Assembly: GCA_021777845.1 (NCBI GenBank)
Contig: JAJYDB010000005.1
Coordinates: forward strand, 1 to 45,604
Direction: 5' to 3'
Source of the DNA: Planctomycetota bacterium
GTDB lineage: Bacteria; Planctomycetota; Planctomycetia; Isosphaerales; Isosphaeraceae
DNA length: 45,604 nt
Under the pieces are notes generated by a model. The model was given only the letters and a program-made list of their open reading frames with translations, made no database searches and was not told the origin of the DNA. Shown here piece after piece: positions 24,806 through 33,053 of this stretch. Position 1 is the stretch's first letter. Each line of letters opens with the position of its first letter. A program made the translations under genes and the position numbers.

Positions 24806-25537
24806 ATGATAGATATGACGTGTCCGAGTTGCGGGCGGGCGGGCCGGGTACCGCGCGACAAGATCAATATGCGTCTGGTGTGTAAGAAGTGCAACCGCGT
24901 GTTCCACCTGACTCCGCAGGGGGTGGCGATCTTGGGCGAGCCGCCTGCGGTGAAGGCGGGAGCGGCGGCGCGCGCCAGTCGCGAGGGCGGCCGCTCCGAG
25001 AGCGAGAAAGCGGACTGGCGGGACATGATGCCCGAGGGGGGGCTGACGATCTCGCGACGAGGGGTGATGATCGGGGGGGCGGCGGTTCTGATACTGGGCA
25101 GCTTGTACCTGTATATGAACATGCCATCCGAGACGCTCGAAGACAAGACGAAGGAAGTCGGATACGCGTTGGCGGGGAACGACCTGGGCGTGATTCGCGG
25201 TTTGGCGTCGTCGGGCACGACGGCGGACGCGGAGTCTTGGGCGCGCGGCGTGCACGACCTGCTCGAGCGCAAGCGGGCGTCGTGGACGAACAAAGAGGTA
25301 CGCACGCAGGCGAACGTGATCGAGCAGAATCGGCGACTCTCGCGCGGCGAGTCGATGATCGTGCTCTATCCCGACGCCGCGACGACGCGCAACAACGAGA
25401 TATCGACGGAGGCCGACCTGGGCGGACCGATGTCGAAGAATGCGGTGATGATTTCGGTGTATTGGTCGCTCGACTCGCTCGGCAAGTGGCATGTGGACGG
25501 GGCCGGATGTTTGAAGGCGCTCGCGATGTCGCAGTGA
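24806..25537 (+). CDS. Zinc-ribbon membrane protein of unknown function
   Basis: A 243-residue protein. An N-terminal zinc ribbon (MTCPSCGRAGRVPRDK then VCKKCNRVF; Cys6/9 and Cys26/29) is followed by a Ser/Arg/Glu-rich linker and one transmembrane span at about residues 86-105 (GVMIGGAAVLILGSLYLYM). The C-terminal 130 residues are mixed helix/strand with no domain I recognise, ending in YWSLDSLGKWHVDGAGCLKAL. The N-terminal CxxC pairs match the short MJ0042-type zinc ribbons often found at the start of planctomycete membrane proteins. GGAG lies nine bases before the ATG at 24806. A cytoplasmic ribbon with an exported C-terminal domain is the likely topology. Confidence 0.7.
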   Translation: MIDMTCPSCGRAGRVPRDKINMRLVCKKCNRVFHLTPQGVAILGEPPAVKAGAAARASREGGRSESEKADWRDMMPEGGLTISRRGVMIGGAAVLILGSLYLYMNMPSETLEDKTKEVGYALAGNDLGVIRGLASSGTTADAESWARGVHDLLERKRASWTNKEVRTQANVIEQNRRLSRGESMIVLYPDAATTRNNEISTEADLGGPMSKNAVMISVYWSLDSLGKWHVDGAGCLKALAMSQ

Positions 25538-25636
25538 TCGGCACGCGTCGGGACGGCTCGATCACGCCTCGCCGGGGCGCAGGGAAGGTTCGCGACCGCG
25601 AGTCCGAAATCCTTCCTCAATTTACAATCGTAGGAC

Positions 25637-25666
25637 TTGCGGATGGGACAAGCGTCCGGGTAGATT
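25637..25666 (+). promoter_or_regulatory. Candidate promoter for the NHL propeller gene
   Basis: TTGCGG and TAGATT are 18 bases apart, 49 bases upstream of the GTG start. Moderate match; inference only. Confidence 0.35.
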
Positions 25667-25715
25667 GAGACGATGTCGACGTCGGGATCGGCGCGTGACC
25701 TTTGGGAGCATCGGC

Positions 25716-26645
25716 GTGATCGAGCGGGGCTGGAGTCGTCGGGAGTTCGCGGCGTTCCTGGCTTGTGCGTGCGCCGGGTCGGGCTGCGATTTCGCGCCGA
25801 CGTTTCGGCCGGATCTCGTCTGGGGCGTGCACGGAATCCAGCCTGGGCGACTGCACAAGCCGAGGGTCGCGGCGTTCGACGTCGACGATAACCTTTACAT
25901 CGCCGATTTGACCGATCGGGTCCAGGTTTTCGACCGCGACGGCAAGTATCTGCGCGGTTGGCGGACGCCCGACTTCAACGTCGACGGGCCGAGCGGACTG
26001 ACGGTTGATCGGTTGGGGCGCGTGCTGGTTGCCGACACTCACTTTTACCGTGTTCTGGTCTACTCGAGGACGGGTGAGTTGCTGTTTCAGATCGGCGACG
26101 GCGTGCAAGATACGACGCCGGGTCGGTTCGGTTATCCGACCGACGTCGTGCTCGATCGCGACGGCAATTTCTACGTGAGCGAATACGGCGAAAACGACCG
26201 GATTCAGGTATTCTCGCCCGAGGGCGAGTGGCTCCGTCAGTGGGGCGGTCACGGGTACGCGAGCGGCGAGTTTCTGCGTCCGCGTGCGCTTGCGATCGAC
26301 GACAACGACCAGATTTACGTCGCCGACAGTTGCAATCATCGGATTCAGGTTTTCGACGTGAGCGGCGCGCTCTTGCGGACGTGGGGATCGCTCGGCAGCG
26401 GACCCGGCGAGCTGCGCTATCCTTACGACGTCGCGATCGGTCCCGACCAGTGCGTTTACGTGTGCGAATACGCCAACAATCGGGTCCAGAAGTTCAGTCT
26501 CGACGGCAAGTCGCTGGGGATGCGCGGTCGCGCGGGACGCGGGCCGGGCGAGTTCAATTATCCGTGGGCGCTCGCGATCGACCGTTCAGGATCTGTATCG
26601 CTGATCGACTCGGACAATCATCGCGTGCAGCGGTTCCGGATGTGA
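25716..26645 (+). CDS. Exported NHL-repeat beta-propeller protein
   Basis: A 309-residue protein with five or six NHL repeats, for example NLYIADLTDRVQVFDRDGKY, NFYVSEYGENDRIQVFSPEG, QIYVADSCNHRIQVFDVSGA and CVYVCEYANNRVQKFSLDGK. These build a six-bladed propeller used for binding proteins, RNA or ligands. The N-terminus MIERGWSRREFAAFLACACAGSGC has an SRREF twin-arginine motif and a possible lipobox-like Cys24, so Tat export and perhaps lipidation are likely. GTG at 25716 is preferred, with GGGAG seven bases upstream; a longer frame starts 17 codons earlier. It lies 60 bases before the MoxR-cluster VWA gene on the same strand and could be cotranscribed with it. Confidence 0.82.
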   Translation: MIERGWSRREFAAFLACACAGSGCDFAPTFRPDLVWGVHGIQPGRLHKPRVAAFDVDDNLYIADLTDRVQVFDRDGKYLRGWRTPDFNVDGPSGLTVDRLGRVLVADTHFYRVLVYSRTGELLFQIGDGVQDTTPGRFGYPTDVVLDRDGNFYVSEYGENDRIQVFSPEGEWLRQWGGHGYASGEFLRPRALAIDDNDQIYVADSCNHRIQVFDVSGALLRTWGSLGSGPGELRYPYDVAIGPDQCVYVCEYANNRVQKFSLDGKSLGMRGRAGRGPGEFNYPWALAIDRSGSVSLIDSDNHRVQRFRM

Positions 26646-26705
26646 AGTCGCGCCGAATTTCGCGGCGCGGGGGGCGGCTTCAACGCGGAGCGGCGGAGGA
26701 TAAGG

Positions 26706-29700
26706 ATGCTCGGCAATCTCTCGATCTCGATTGGCCGGCCGTGGTGGCTGATCGTATTGCCGATTGTGCTGCCCCCGCTGGTCCTCTTCAGTTACCGAGG
26801 GTTGTCGGGTCTCGGCCGAGTGCGGAGGTGGCTGGCGCTGTTGGTGCGGGTGAGCGTGATCACGCTGATCGTCCTGGCGCTGGCGCGGGTGCAGGCGGTG
26901 CGTAAAAACGACAAGCTCACGACGCTCTTTCTGCTCGACGCCTCGGAAAGCGTGCCGCGCGAGTGGCAAGGTCCGTCGTTCGACTACATCAACGCCGCGA
27001 CCCGCAAGCGTCGCGCCGACGACCTCGCGGGCGTAATCGTCTTCGGCAAGACGGCCGCGGTCGAGGCCCCGCCCGCGCCGACGCAACTCGACCTGCTCGG
27101 CATCGAGAACTCGATCGAGACCGACCACACCGACCTTGCGAAGGCGATCAAGCTGGCGCTCGCGACCTTCCCCGAGGACAGCGCGCGCCGGATCGTCGTG
27201 CTCTCCGACGGCAACGAGAATCGCGGGAGCGCGGTCGAACAGGCGCTCGCCGCGCGCGACCTCGACGTCCAGATCGACGTGGTGCCGATCGAGTATCGCT
27301 ACGACCGCGAGGTGCTTGTCGAAAAAGTGAGCGTCCCGCCCGAAGTGAAGGAGGGCGAGACCGTCAAGATCAGCGTCGTGATCCGCGCCAGCGAGCCGAC
27401 CCGCGGGACGCTGCAGATCTTCCAAAAGTCCGACGACTATCGCGCCCCCGCGCCGGGCAACGAGAAGCCGCAGGCGATCGAGCTGCAACGCGGGATCAAC
27501 GTGTTCACGCTCAACCAGTTGATCACCAAGCCGAATTTTTACACGTTCACAGCGGAATTCGTACCCGATCAGGACAGCGGCGACCGCCGCGCGATGAACA
27601 ACAGCGCCGCGGGGTTTACGCAGGCGCGCGGCAAGGGACACGTGCTGTTGATCGAGGGGACGAAGGGAGAGCACTCCGAGTTTGTGCGCGCGTTGCAGGA
27701 GAAGAAGATTCAGGTGACGTCGCTGACGGCGCCGAAGGTCGACGGCTCGGGCGACGTCGGCGGCGACCCGATGCCGACCGACCTTGCGCAGTTGCAGCCT
27801 TACGACGCGTTGATCCTCGGCAACGTGCCGAAAGACGCGTTCACGCTGGCGCAGCATGCGCTCTTCGAGACGAACACGCACGACATGGGCGCGGGGCTGA
27901 TCATGCTCGGCGGGCCGGACAGCTTCGGCGCGGGGGGCTGGATGAACACGCCGGTCGAGAAGGCGTTGCCCGTCGACATGCAGATCAAGGCGCTGAAGGT
28001 GCAAGGCAAAAGCGCGATGGCCATGGTCATGCACGCGACCGAAATTCCCGAGGGCAACTATTGGCAGAAGGTGATCGCGAAGGAGGCGATCAACACGCTG
28101 TCGTCTTACGACTACGCGGGCGTGCTTTATTGGAACGGTCAGGAGTCGTGGCTGTTCACGCTGCGGCCGATCGGTTCGAGCCGCGGGATGATGCTCCGCG
28201 CGATCGACCGCATGACCCCGAGCGACATGCCCGACTTCGACCCGATCTTGCTCATGGCGATGCGCGGGTTGACTAGGGTGAAGGATGCGATGTCGCGGCA
28301 CATCGTGCTTGTGAGCGACGGCGACCCCGCACCCCCTACCCCGGGCGTCATCCGTCAGTTGATCGCGAACAAAATCACCGTCACGACCGTGCTCACCGCG
28401 GCGCACGGCAACGACTCGAACGCACGCAACGTGATGCGCAACCTCGCGAACAAGACGAAGGGTCGGTTCTACGAGGTGACCAACCCGCGCGCCTTGCCGC
28501 GGATTTATCAGAAGGAAGCGCGCGTGATCTCGCGCCCCTTGATTTTCGAGCAAAAGGCCGCCTGGACGCCGAAGGTGAATTACGTCACCGAGCCGCTCAC
28601 CGGCCTGGCCGACGCGATCCCTCCGATCAACGGATTCGTGCTCGCGACGTTGAAGGAGAACGAACTTGTCGAGATGCCGATGAGTTCGCCGCTGCCCGCG
28701 GGACAGGTGAATCCGTTGCTGGCGCATTGGTCGTACGGCTTGGGCAGGTCGGTCGCCTGGACCTCCGATACCGGCCGCAAATGGACGACCGCGTGGCCTT
28801 CGTGGGAAAGCTACGCGGCGTTTTGGTCACAGGTCGTCCGCTGGTCGATGAAGCCCGCCGACCGCGGCAACCTTGCGCTCACGTTGAAGCGCGAGGGGGG
28901 GCAGATCAAAGTCGTCGTGGACGCTCTCGATAAGAACGACCAGTTTTTGAACTTCCTCACGGTGCAGGGTGTCGTGGTCTCGCCGAAGCTCGATCGGCAG
29001 TCGCTCGAGCTCAAGCAAACCGCGCCGGGACGATACGAAGGGGTGATCGAAGGCGCCGAGGGGATGGGCAACTACTTCGTAAACCTCGGTTACCGCGGCA
29101 CCGACGGCGCGCAAGGGATTATTTCGTCGGGCGTCTCGGTCCCCTACTCCGATGAGTATCGCGAGCTGCGCTCGAACCCGACCTCGCTCGACAACATCGC
29201 GAGCCTGACCGGCGGCGAAGTCGTGAGCTGGAAGTTTCGCCCCGACGGCCGGCCCGACCCGGCGCGGACGCAAACCGGCGTCGATCATTTCCGTCGCGAC
29301 CCGAATCTGAAGAATCCGCGTGGATTTCGCGATCTTTGGCCCGACTTTCTCTGGCTGGCGGCGGTGCTCTTCCTGGGCGACGTCGCCGTGAGGCGGATCG
29401 CGCCCGACGTCGGTCGGATGCGTCGGACGCTCGCGGACAACTGGAAGAAGCTCCGCGGACAGGAGGTTGCCCCGCGGCCGGAGTACATGGAGAAGCTCCG
29501 CGGTCGGAAGGCCGAGGTTGACCAGCAGCTTGAGCGCTCCCGCGCCGCGACGCGTTACGAGGCACAGCCGCCGGCGTTCTTGGCCGCGAATCCCGACGCG
29601 CCGCTCGGCGAGCCTCTGCTCGATACGAATGCCGCCGCGGCCGATCGTCCCCGCCGCAACGAGCCCGCGAAACCCGCCGCCGGCCTCGCGCCGACTTCGA

Positions 29701-29798
29701 AGGCACCCGCCCCCGAGAGCTACACGAACAGGCTCTTGAAGGCCAAACAGAAGGTTTGGGAAGACCGCGAGAAGAATAAGGAGAACCCCTCGTCATGA
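26706..29798 (+). CDS. Large VWA and glutamine-amidotransferase-like membrane protein
   Basis: A 1030-residue protein. Two membrane spans (about residues 13-30 and 43-61) precede a VWA domain with an intact MIDAS DASES (Asp78, Ser80, Ser82). A BatA-like beta-domain (VEKVSVPPEVKEGETVKISV) follows, then a class I amidotransferase-like region ending LIMLGGPDSFGAGGW near residue 415. A second VWA-like segment has RHIVLVSDGDP near residue 545. Further on, SYGLGRSVAWTSDTGRKW matches the usual motif of this family. A C-terminal span (LWPDFLWLAAVLFLGDVAV) and a Lys/Arg-rich coiled coil (about 900-1030) end the protein. GGAGGATAAGG precedes the start. It overlaps the next gene by ATGA. Likely an envelope-anchored substrate or adaptor of the MoxR ATPase. 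Confidence 0.9.
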   Translation: MLGNLSISIGRPWWLIVLPIVLPPLVLFSYRGLSGLGRVRRWLALLVRVSVITLIVLALARVQAVRKNDKLTTLFLLDASESVPREWQGPSFDYINAATRKRRADDLAGVIVFGKTAAVEAPPAPTQLDLLGIENSIETDHTDLAKAIKLALATFPEDSARRIVVLSDGNENRGSAVEQALAARDLDVQIDVVPIEYRYDREVLVEKVSVPPEVKEGETVKISVVIRASEPTRGTLQIFQKSDDYRAPAPGNEKPQAIELQRGINVFTLNQLITKPNFYTFTAEFVPDQDSGDRRAMNNSAAGFTQARGKGHVLLIEGTKGEHSEFVRALQEKKIQVTSLTAPKVDGSGDVGGDPMPTDLAQLQPYDALILGNVPKDAFTLAQHALFETNTHDMGAGLIMLGGPDSFGAGGWMNTPVEKALPVDMQIKALKVQGKSAMAMVMHATEIPEGNYWQKVIAKEAINTLSSYDYAGVLYWNGQESWLFTLRPIGSSRGMMLRAIDRMTPSDMPDFDPILLMAMRGLTRVKDAMSRHIVLVSDGDPAPPTPGVIRQLIANKITVTTVLTAAHGNDSNARNVMRNLANKTKGRFYEVTNPRALPRIYQKEARVISRPLIFEQKAAWTPKVNYVTEPLTGLADAIPPINGFVLATLKENELVEMPMSSPLPAGQVNPLLAHWSYGLGRSVAWTSDTGRKWTTAWPSWESYAAFWSQVVRWSMKPADRGNLALTLKREGGQIKVVVDALDKNDQFLNFLTVQGVVVSPKLDRQSLELKQTAPGRYEGVIEGAEGMGNYFVNLGYRGTDGAQGIISSGVSVPYSDEYRELRSNPTSLDNIASLTGGEVVSWKFRPDGRPDPARTQTGVDHFRRDPNLKNPRGFRDLWPDFLWLAAVLFLGDVAVRRIAPDVGRMRRTLADNWKKLRGQEVAPRPEYMEKLRGRKAEVDQQLERSRAATRYEAQPPAFLAANPDAPLGEPLLDTNAAAADRPRRNEPAKPAAGLAPTSKAPAPESYTNRLLKAKQKVWEDREKNKENPSS

Positions 29799-30244
29799 GC
29801 ACGACGAACGAGACCCCGGCCGACAACGAGAGCGGCGCCGCGCACGATCCCGCGACCTCCTCCGACGCCGCGAGCACCACAACCTCAGGCCCGCCCGCGC
29901 CGTTTACGATCAGGCGGAAACGCCCCCCTTTTCTTGAGCGGTTCGCACAGAGTTGGTTTCCCGGGTTGATCACCGCGGGCGGCGTCTGCGCGCTTGGGTT
30001 TTACACGCTCTACACCGCGAATTTCGTCACCGCGGTCGACCCCGACGCGCCCGCCGATCTGCAGCGCATCCAGGCTTCGCACCAGGTTTACGAACGCACG
30101 ATTCGGCTCGGAGCGTTGACTTGGCTCGAATTCGGGCTCGCGCTGCTCGCGATTCAAGTCGCGATCGTGACCGCCCGCGCCTATGCGAAACGCCGCAAAG
30201 CGAAGAAAGCGGCCGCCGCGACTTTGGTCACGCATCCAAATTAA
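29795..30244 (+). CDS. Small two-span membrane protein of the MoxR cluster
   Basis: A 149-residue protein translationally coupled to the VWA gene (ATGA overlap). The N-terminal 50 residues are Ser/Thr/Asp-rich and disordered-looking (SGAAHDPATSSDAASTTT). Two spans are at about residues 56-76 (LITAGGVCALGFYTLYTANF) and 104-124. The tail is very basic (AYAKRRKAKKAAAATL). No family is recognised. Gene coupling suggests a partner of the large VWA protein or of MoxR. Confidence 0.7.
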   Translation: MSTTNETPADNESGAAHDPATSSDAASTTTSGPPAPFTIRRKRPPFLERFAQSWFPGLITAGGVCALGFYTLYTANFVTAVDPDAPADLQRIQASHQVYERTIRLGALTWLEFGLALLAIQVAIVTARAYAKRRKAKKAAAATLVTHPN

Positions 30245-30295
30245 TCCGCATGATCTAGAATGACCCCTCTTGAACGTCGGAAAGGATCTGAAGTC

Positions 30296-31330
30296 ATGTC
30301 GACCGTCACGCACCCGCCCGATTCGATCGAAGCCCGCGCCGAGGATTTTCGGACGGCGTACAACCGCGTTAAGGCCGAGATCGCGAAGGTGATCGTCGGT
30401 CACGACGAGATCGTGCACGGCGTTTTGACGTGCCTGTTCGTGGGCGGCCACGCGCTGCTGGAGGGGGTGCCCGGGCTCGGCAAGACGTTGCTGGTGCGCA
30501 CTCTCGCCGATTCGCTCACGCTCGACTTCAACCGCATCCAGTTTACGCCCGATCTCATGCCCGCCGACATTTTGGGCACGAACGTCGTGATGGAAACGCC
30601 CGACGGCAAGCGGATGTTCGAGTTCCAACGCGGCCCTATTTTTTCGCAGATCGTGCTCGCCGACGAGATCAACCGCGCGACGCCGAAAACGCAGTCGGCG
30701 TTGCTCGAAGCGATGCAGGAGCACTCGGTCACCGTCGGCGGCGTGATTCACCGTCTGAAAGAGCCGTTTTTTGTCATGGCGACGCAGAATCCGATCGAGC
30801 AGGAAGGGACGTACCCGCTTCCCGAAGCACAGCTCGATCGTTTCATGTTCAAGCTTGTGGTTGGTTATTCGACGCGCGAGGAGCTGGCGACGATTTTGGA
30901 TCGTACGACGCGCGGCGAGAAACCGAAAGCCGAGAGCGTGATCGACGGCTCGGCGTTGTTGACGTTCCAGGCGCTGGTCCGCGAGGTGATTGTCGCGCCG
31001 CACGTGCAGGATTACGCGATTCGACTCGCGCTCGCGACGCACCCCGAGGGGCCGTTCGCCGCCGACGTGACGAATCAGTACATCCGCTGGGGTTCGAGTC
31101 CGCGCGGCGTGCAGACTTTGGTTTTGGCGGCGAAGGTGCGGGCGCTGCTCGATGGTCGCTTCAACGTGAGCTTCGAGGACTTGCGCCGCGTCTTTCTGCC
31201 TAGCCTGCGGCATCGCGTGCTGCTCAACTTTGAGGCGCAGGCCGAAGGGATCAACGCCGACGAGGTGCTGCTGAAAGTGGTCGACGCGGTTGCCGAAAAG
31301 GCTGACCAGGCGGTCGCGGCAGTCGCTTGA
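30296..31330 (+). CDS. MoxR family AAA+ ATPase
   Basis: A 344-residue AAA+ ATPase of the MoxR (AAA_3) class. Walker A is GVPGLGKT (residues 57-64); Walker B is IVLADEINR with Asp123 and Glu124; sensor-like ATQNPIEQEGTYPLPEAQLD includes the MoxR hallmark. The C-terminal lid domain runs from about residue 235 (DYAIRLALATHPEG). MoxR ATPases act as chaperones or metal-insertion factors for VWA proteins. AAAGGA precedes the ATG at 30296; the frame extends 12 codons upstream but without a site. VWA-containing neighbours on both sides fit its role. No membrane segment, so it is cytoplasmic. Confidence 0.95.
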   Translation: MSTVTHPPDSIEARAEDFRTAYNRVKAEIAKVIVGHDEIVHGVLTCLFVGGHALLEGVPGLGKTLLVRTLADSLTLDFNRIQFTPDLMPADILGTNVVMETPDGKRMFEFQRGPIFSQIVLADEINRATPKTQSALLEAMQEHSVTVGGVIHRLKEPFFVMATQNPIEQEGTYPLPEAQLDRFMFKLVVGYSTREELATILDRTTRGEKPKAESVIDGSALLTFQALVREVIVAPHVQDYAIRLALATHPEGPFAADVTNQYIRWGSSPRGVQTLVLAAKVRALLDGRFNVSFEDLRRVFLPSLRHRVLLNFEAQAEGINADEVLLKVVDAVAEKADQAVAAVA

Positions 31331-31381
31331 GCAACCCCGTGAGCAACGATCTTTCGAACCATGACGAAGTGATCTCAACCC

Positions 31382-31750
31382 ATGAGCCGGCAACACGATA
31401 TTTACAACCCGCCCCCCGCGCCGATGCCGTTTCGGCCGCCGCGCGAGCGACTGAGCTTCACCGCGGGCGACGTCGCGTGCCTGGCGGTGTTGTGCGTGGT
31501 TTTGTTCGCGGCGTCGATTCTGTGCTGGCGGGCCGAGCCGACGATGGCGGCCTTGACGGCGGTGGGCGGGTCGTTGATCGTCCTCGAAAGTTGGGTGACG
31601 GCACTCAGCCTCTTGCAGCGTCGGCATCCGTTGGGCCTGCGGGCAAGGTGGACGGTGTTCGTGGCCGCGCTGGTGCCTTGGCTGTTCGGGCTCGCGGCCG
31701 CGGCGATGCTCATGATCGGACTCTTTTATCTCTCCGATTGGATGTCTTAG
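31382..31750 (+). CDS. Small membrane protein between moxR and DUF58
   Basis: A 122-residue protein with a Pro-rich, polar start (QHDIYNPPPAPMPFRPP) and three hydrophobic segments at about residues 27-48, 54-75 and 91-115 (the last ends in YLSDWMS). No family is recognised. It follows moxR by 51 bases and precedes DUF58 by 200 bases in the same direction. Likely another membrane component of the cluster. Confidence 0.7.
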   Translation: MSRQHDIYNPPPAPMPFRPPRERLSFTAGDVACLAVLCVVLFAASILCWRAEPTMAALTAVGGSLIVLESWVTALSLLQRRHPLGLRARWTVFVAALVPWLFGLAAAAMLMIGLFYLSDWMS

Positions 31751-31950
31751 CCGGAGGCTCGGCGATGATTCGCAGTACATTCCGGATTCGCGACGTGCCG
31801 GCGCCGGTGTGCGGCTGAGATGAGTTGCTCAGACTTCCGGGCGGCTCGGCCGTCGAACGCCGGTCGTCTGGGAGCGAGGCGTTTGCCGCGCGGGATGAGC
31901 CGACTCCAGACGCGACGTCTTGAATCGCTTGGCCTCTCACAACGAAGTGG

Positions 31951-32853
31951 ATGAACACGATGCCCGCGACCAAATCGCCGCCGCTGCTCGACCCCGAGTT
32001 CCTGCACAAGCTCGAACAGCTTGAACTGGTGAGCCGCAAGATTTTCGTCGGGCGAATGAAGGGCGAGCGCAAAAGCAAGCGGCGCGGATCGTCGGTCGAG
32101 TTCGCCGACCACCGGAACTATTCGGTCGGCGACGACCTGCGGCACATCGATTGGAATGTCTACGGACGTCTCGACAAGTTGTTCTTGAAGCTCTTTCTCG
32201 AGGAAGAGGATCTGCACGTCTATACGTTGCTGGACACAAGCTTGTCGATGGATTTCGGCGAGCCGACGAAGCTGCATTACGGGAAGCAGATTGCGGCGGC
32301 GTTGGCGTTTATCGGGCTTGTGAATCACGACCGCGTGGTGTTGAACGCATTCGGCGCCACGCTCGACGGCGGCTTGCCGAGCGTGCGCGGGCGCTCGCAG
32401 ATGTATCGGATCGTGCAGTATCTCGATCAGATCGAGGCGACGGGCGAGAGCAATCTCGCGGCTTCGGCGAAGGCTTTTGCGATCAAGCACACCGGCAAGG
32501 GGGTCGTGGTCGTTATTTCGGATTTCCTCGACAAGCACGGCTACGAGGAGGCGCTGCGCTATCTGCTGGCGCGGAACCTCGACATCTACGTGATTCACGT
32601 GCTCAGTCGCGAGGAAGTCGAACCCGAACTCGCGGGCGACCTGCGGCTCGTCGACTGCGAGGACGCGGACGAGGCCGAGATCACGATCAGCGCGCCGCTC
32701 TTGAAACGCTACAAGCAGACGCTGAACGCGTTCGTCGGCGGACTGAAGGATTGGTGCACGAAGCGGGGAATCGCTTACATTTTTACGACGAACGACAATC
32801 CGTTCGACAAGCTTGTGCTCAATTATTTGCGCGAACGCGGGCTCGTGAAGTGA
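31951..32853 (+). CDS. DUF58 domain protein (VWA-like)
   Basis: A 300-residue protein of the DUF58 family, almost always encoded next to MoxR. The family signature SVGDDLRHIDWNVYGRLDKL is at about residues 52-71, and the VWA-like MIDAS DTSLSM is at about 94-99. It has no membrane span, unlike longer DUF58 proteins, so it is cytoplasmic or peripheral. DUF58/MoxR pairs are thought to assemble or activate membrane complexes; the target here is unknown. The start is ATG 31951; a second ATG lies three codons later. A 28-base gap leads to the 42-residue gene downstream. Confidence 0.92.
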   Translation: MNTMPATKSPPLLDPEFLHKLEQLELVSRKIFVGRMKGERKSKRRGSSVEFADHRNYSVGDDLRHIDWNVYGRLDKLFLKLFLEEEDLHVYTLLDTSLSMDFGEPTKLHYGKQIAAALAFIGLVNHDRVVLNAFGATLDGGLPSVRGRSQMYRIVQYLDQIEATGESNLAASAKAFAIKHTGKGVVVVISDFLDKHGYEEALRYLLARNLDIYVIHVLSREEVEPELAGDLRLVDCEDADEAEITISAPLLKRYKQTLNAFVGGLKDWCTKRGIAYIFTTNDNPFDKLVLNYLRERGLVK

Positions 32854-32881
32854 CCGCGGCGGAAGTACGGGGAGGTCGACG

Positions 32882-33010
32882 GTGGACGTGAAGAGTCCTT
32901 GGATTTTTTTCGGCGCGTGCGGCGCGATTGTTCTCTATTTGATGTACATGATGATCCGCAAGTATAAGGTCGCGCCCGAGGAGGCCGCGGAGCGCGAATC
33001 CGAATTGTGA
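32882..33010 (+). CDS. 42-residue single-span membrane protein between DUF58 and BatA-like genes
   Basis: A short GTG-started frame with GGGGAGG six bases upstream. The product is MDVKSPWIFFGACGAIVLYL, then MYMMIRKYKV and a Glu-rich tail ending in SEL. A single membrane span covers about residues 7-25. Perfect placement (28-base gap before, 43 bases after), a strong ribosome-binding site and the typical span-plus-acidic-tail layout make a real gene likely. Small subunits of this kind often stabilise larger membrane complexes. Function is unknown. Confidence 0.65.
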   Translation: MDVKSPWIFFGACGAIVLYLMYMMIRKYKVAPEEAAERESEL

Positions 33011-33053
33011 CGATTGGAGAGGTCGGACGCCGCGTCCGGCAGAAGAGGGGAAG

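Noticed and set aside
24146-25492. 448-codon minus-strand frame spanning the murB upstream gap and the zinc-ribbon gene
   Set aside because: It overlaps both murB and the zinc-ribbon gene and has shadow-type composition (Arg/Pro/His).
26586-28727. 713-codon antisense frame over the large VWA gene
   Set aside because: Arg/His/Leu-rich composition without domains; the sense strand has intact VWA and membrane segments.
31765-31818. 17-codon frame between the small membrane protein and DUF58
   Set aside because: Too short, no membrane span and no convincing ribosome-binding site.
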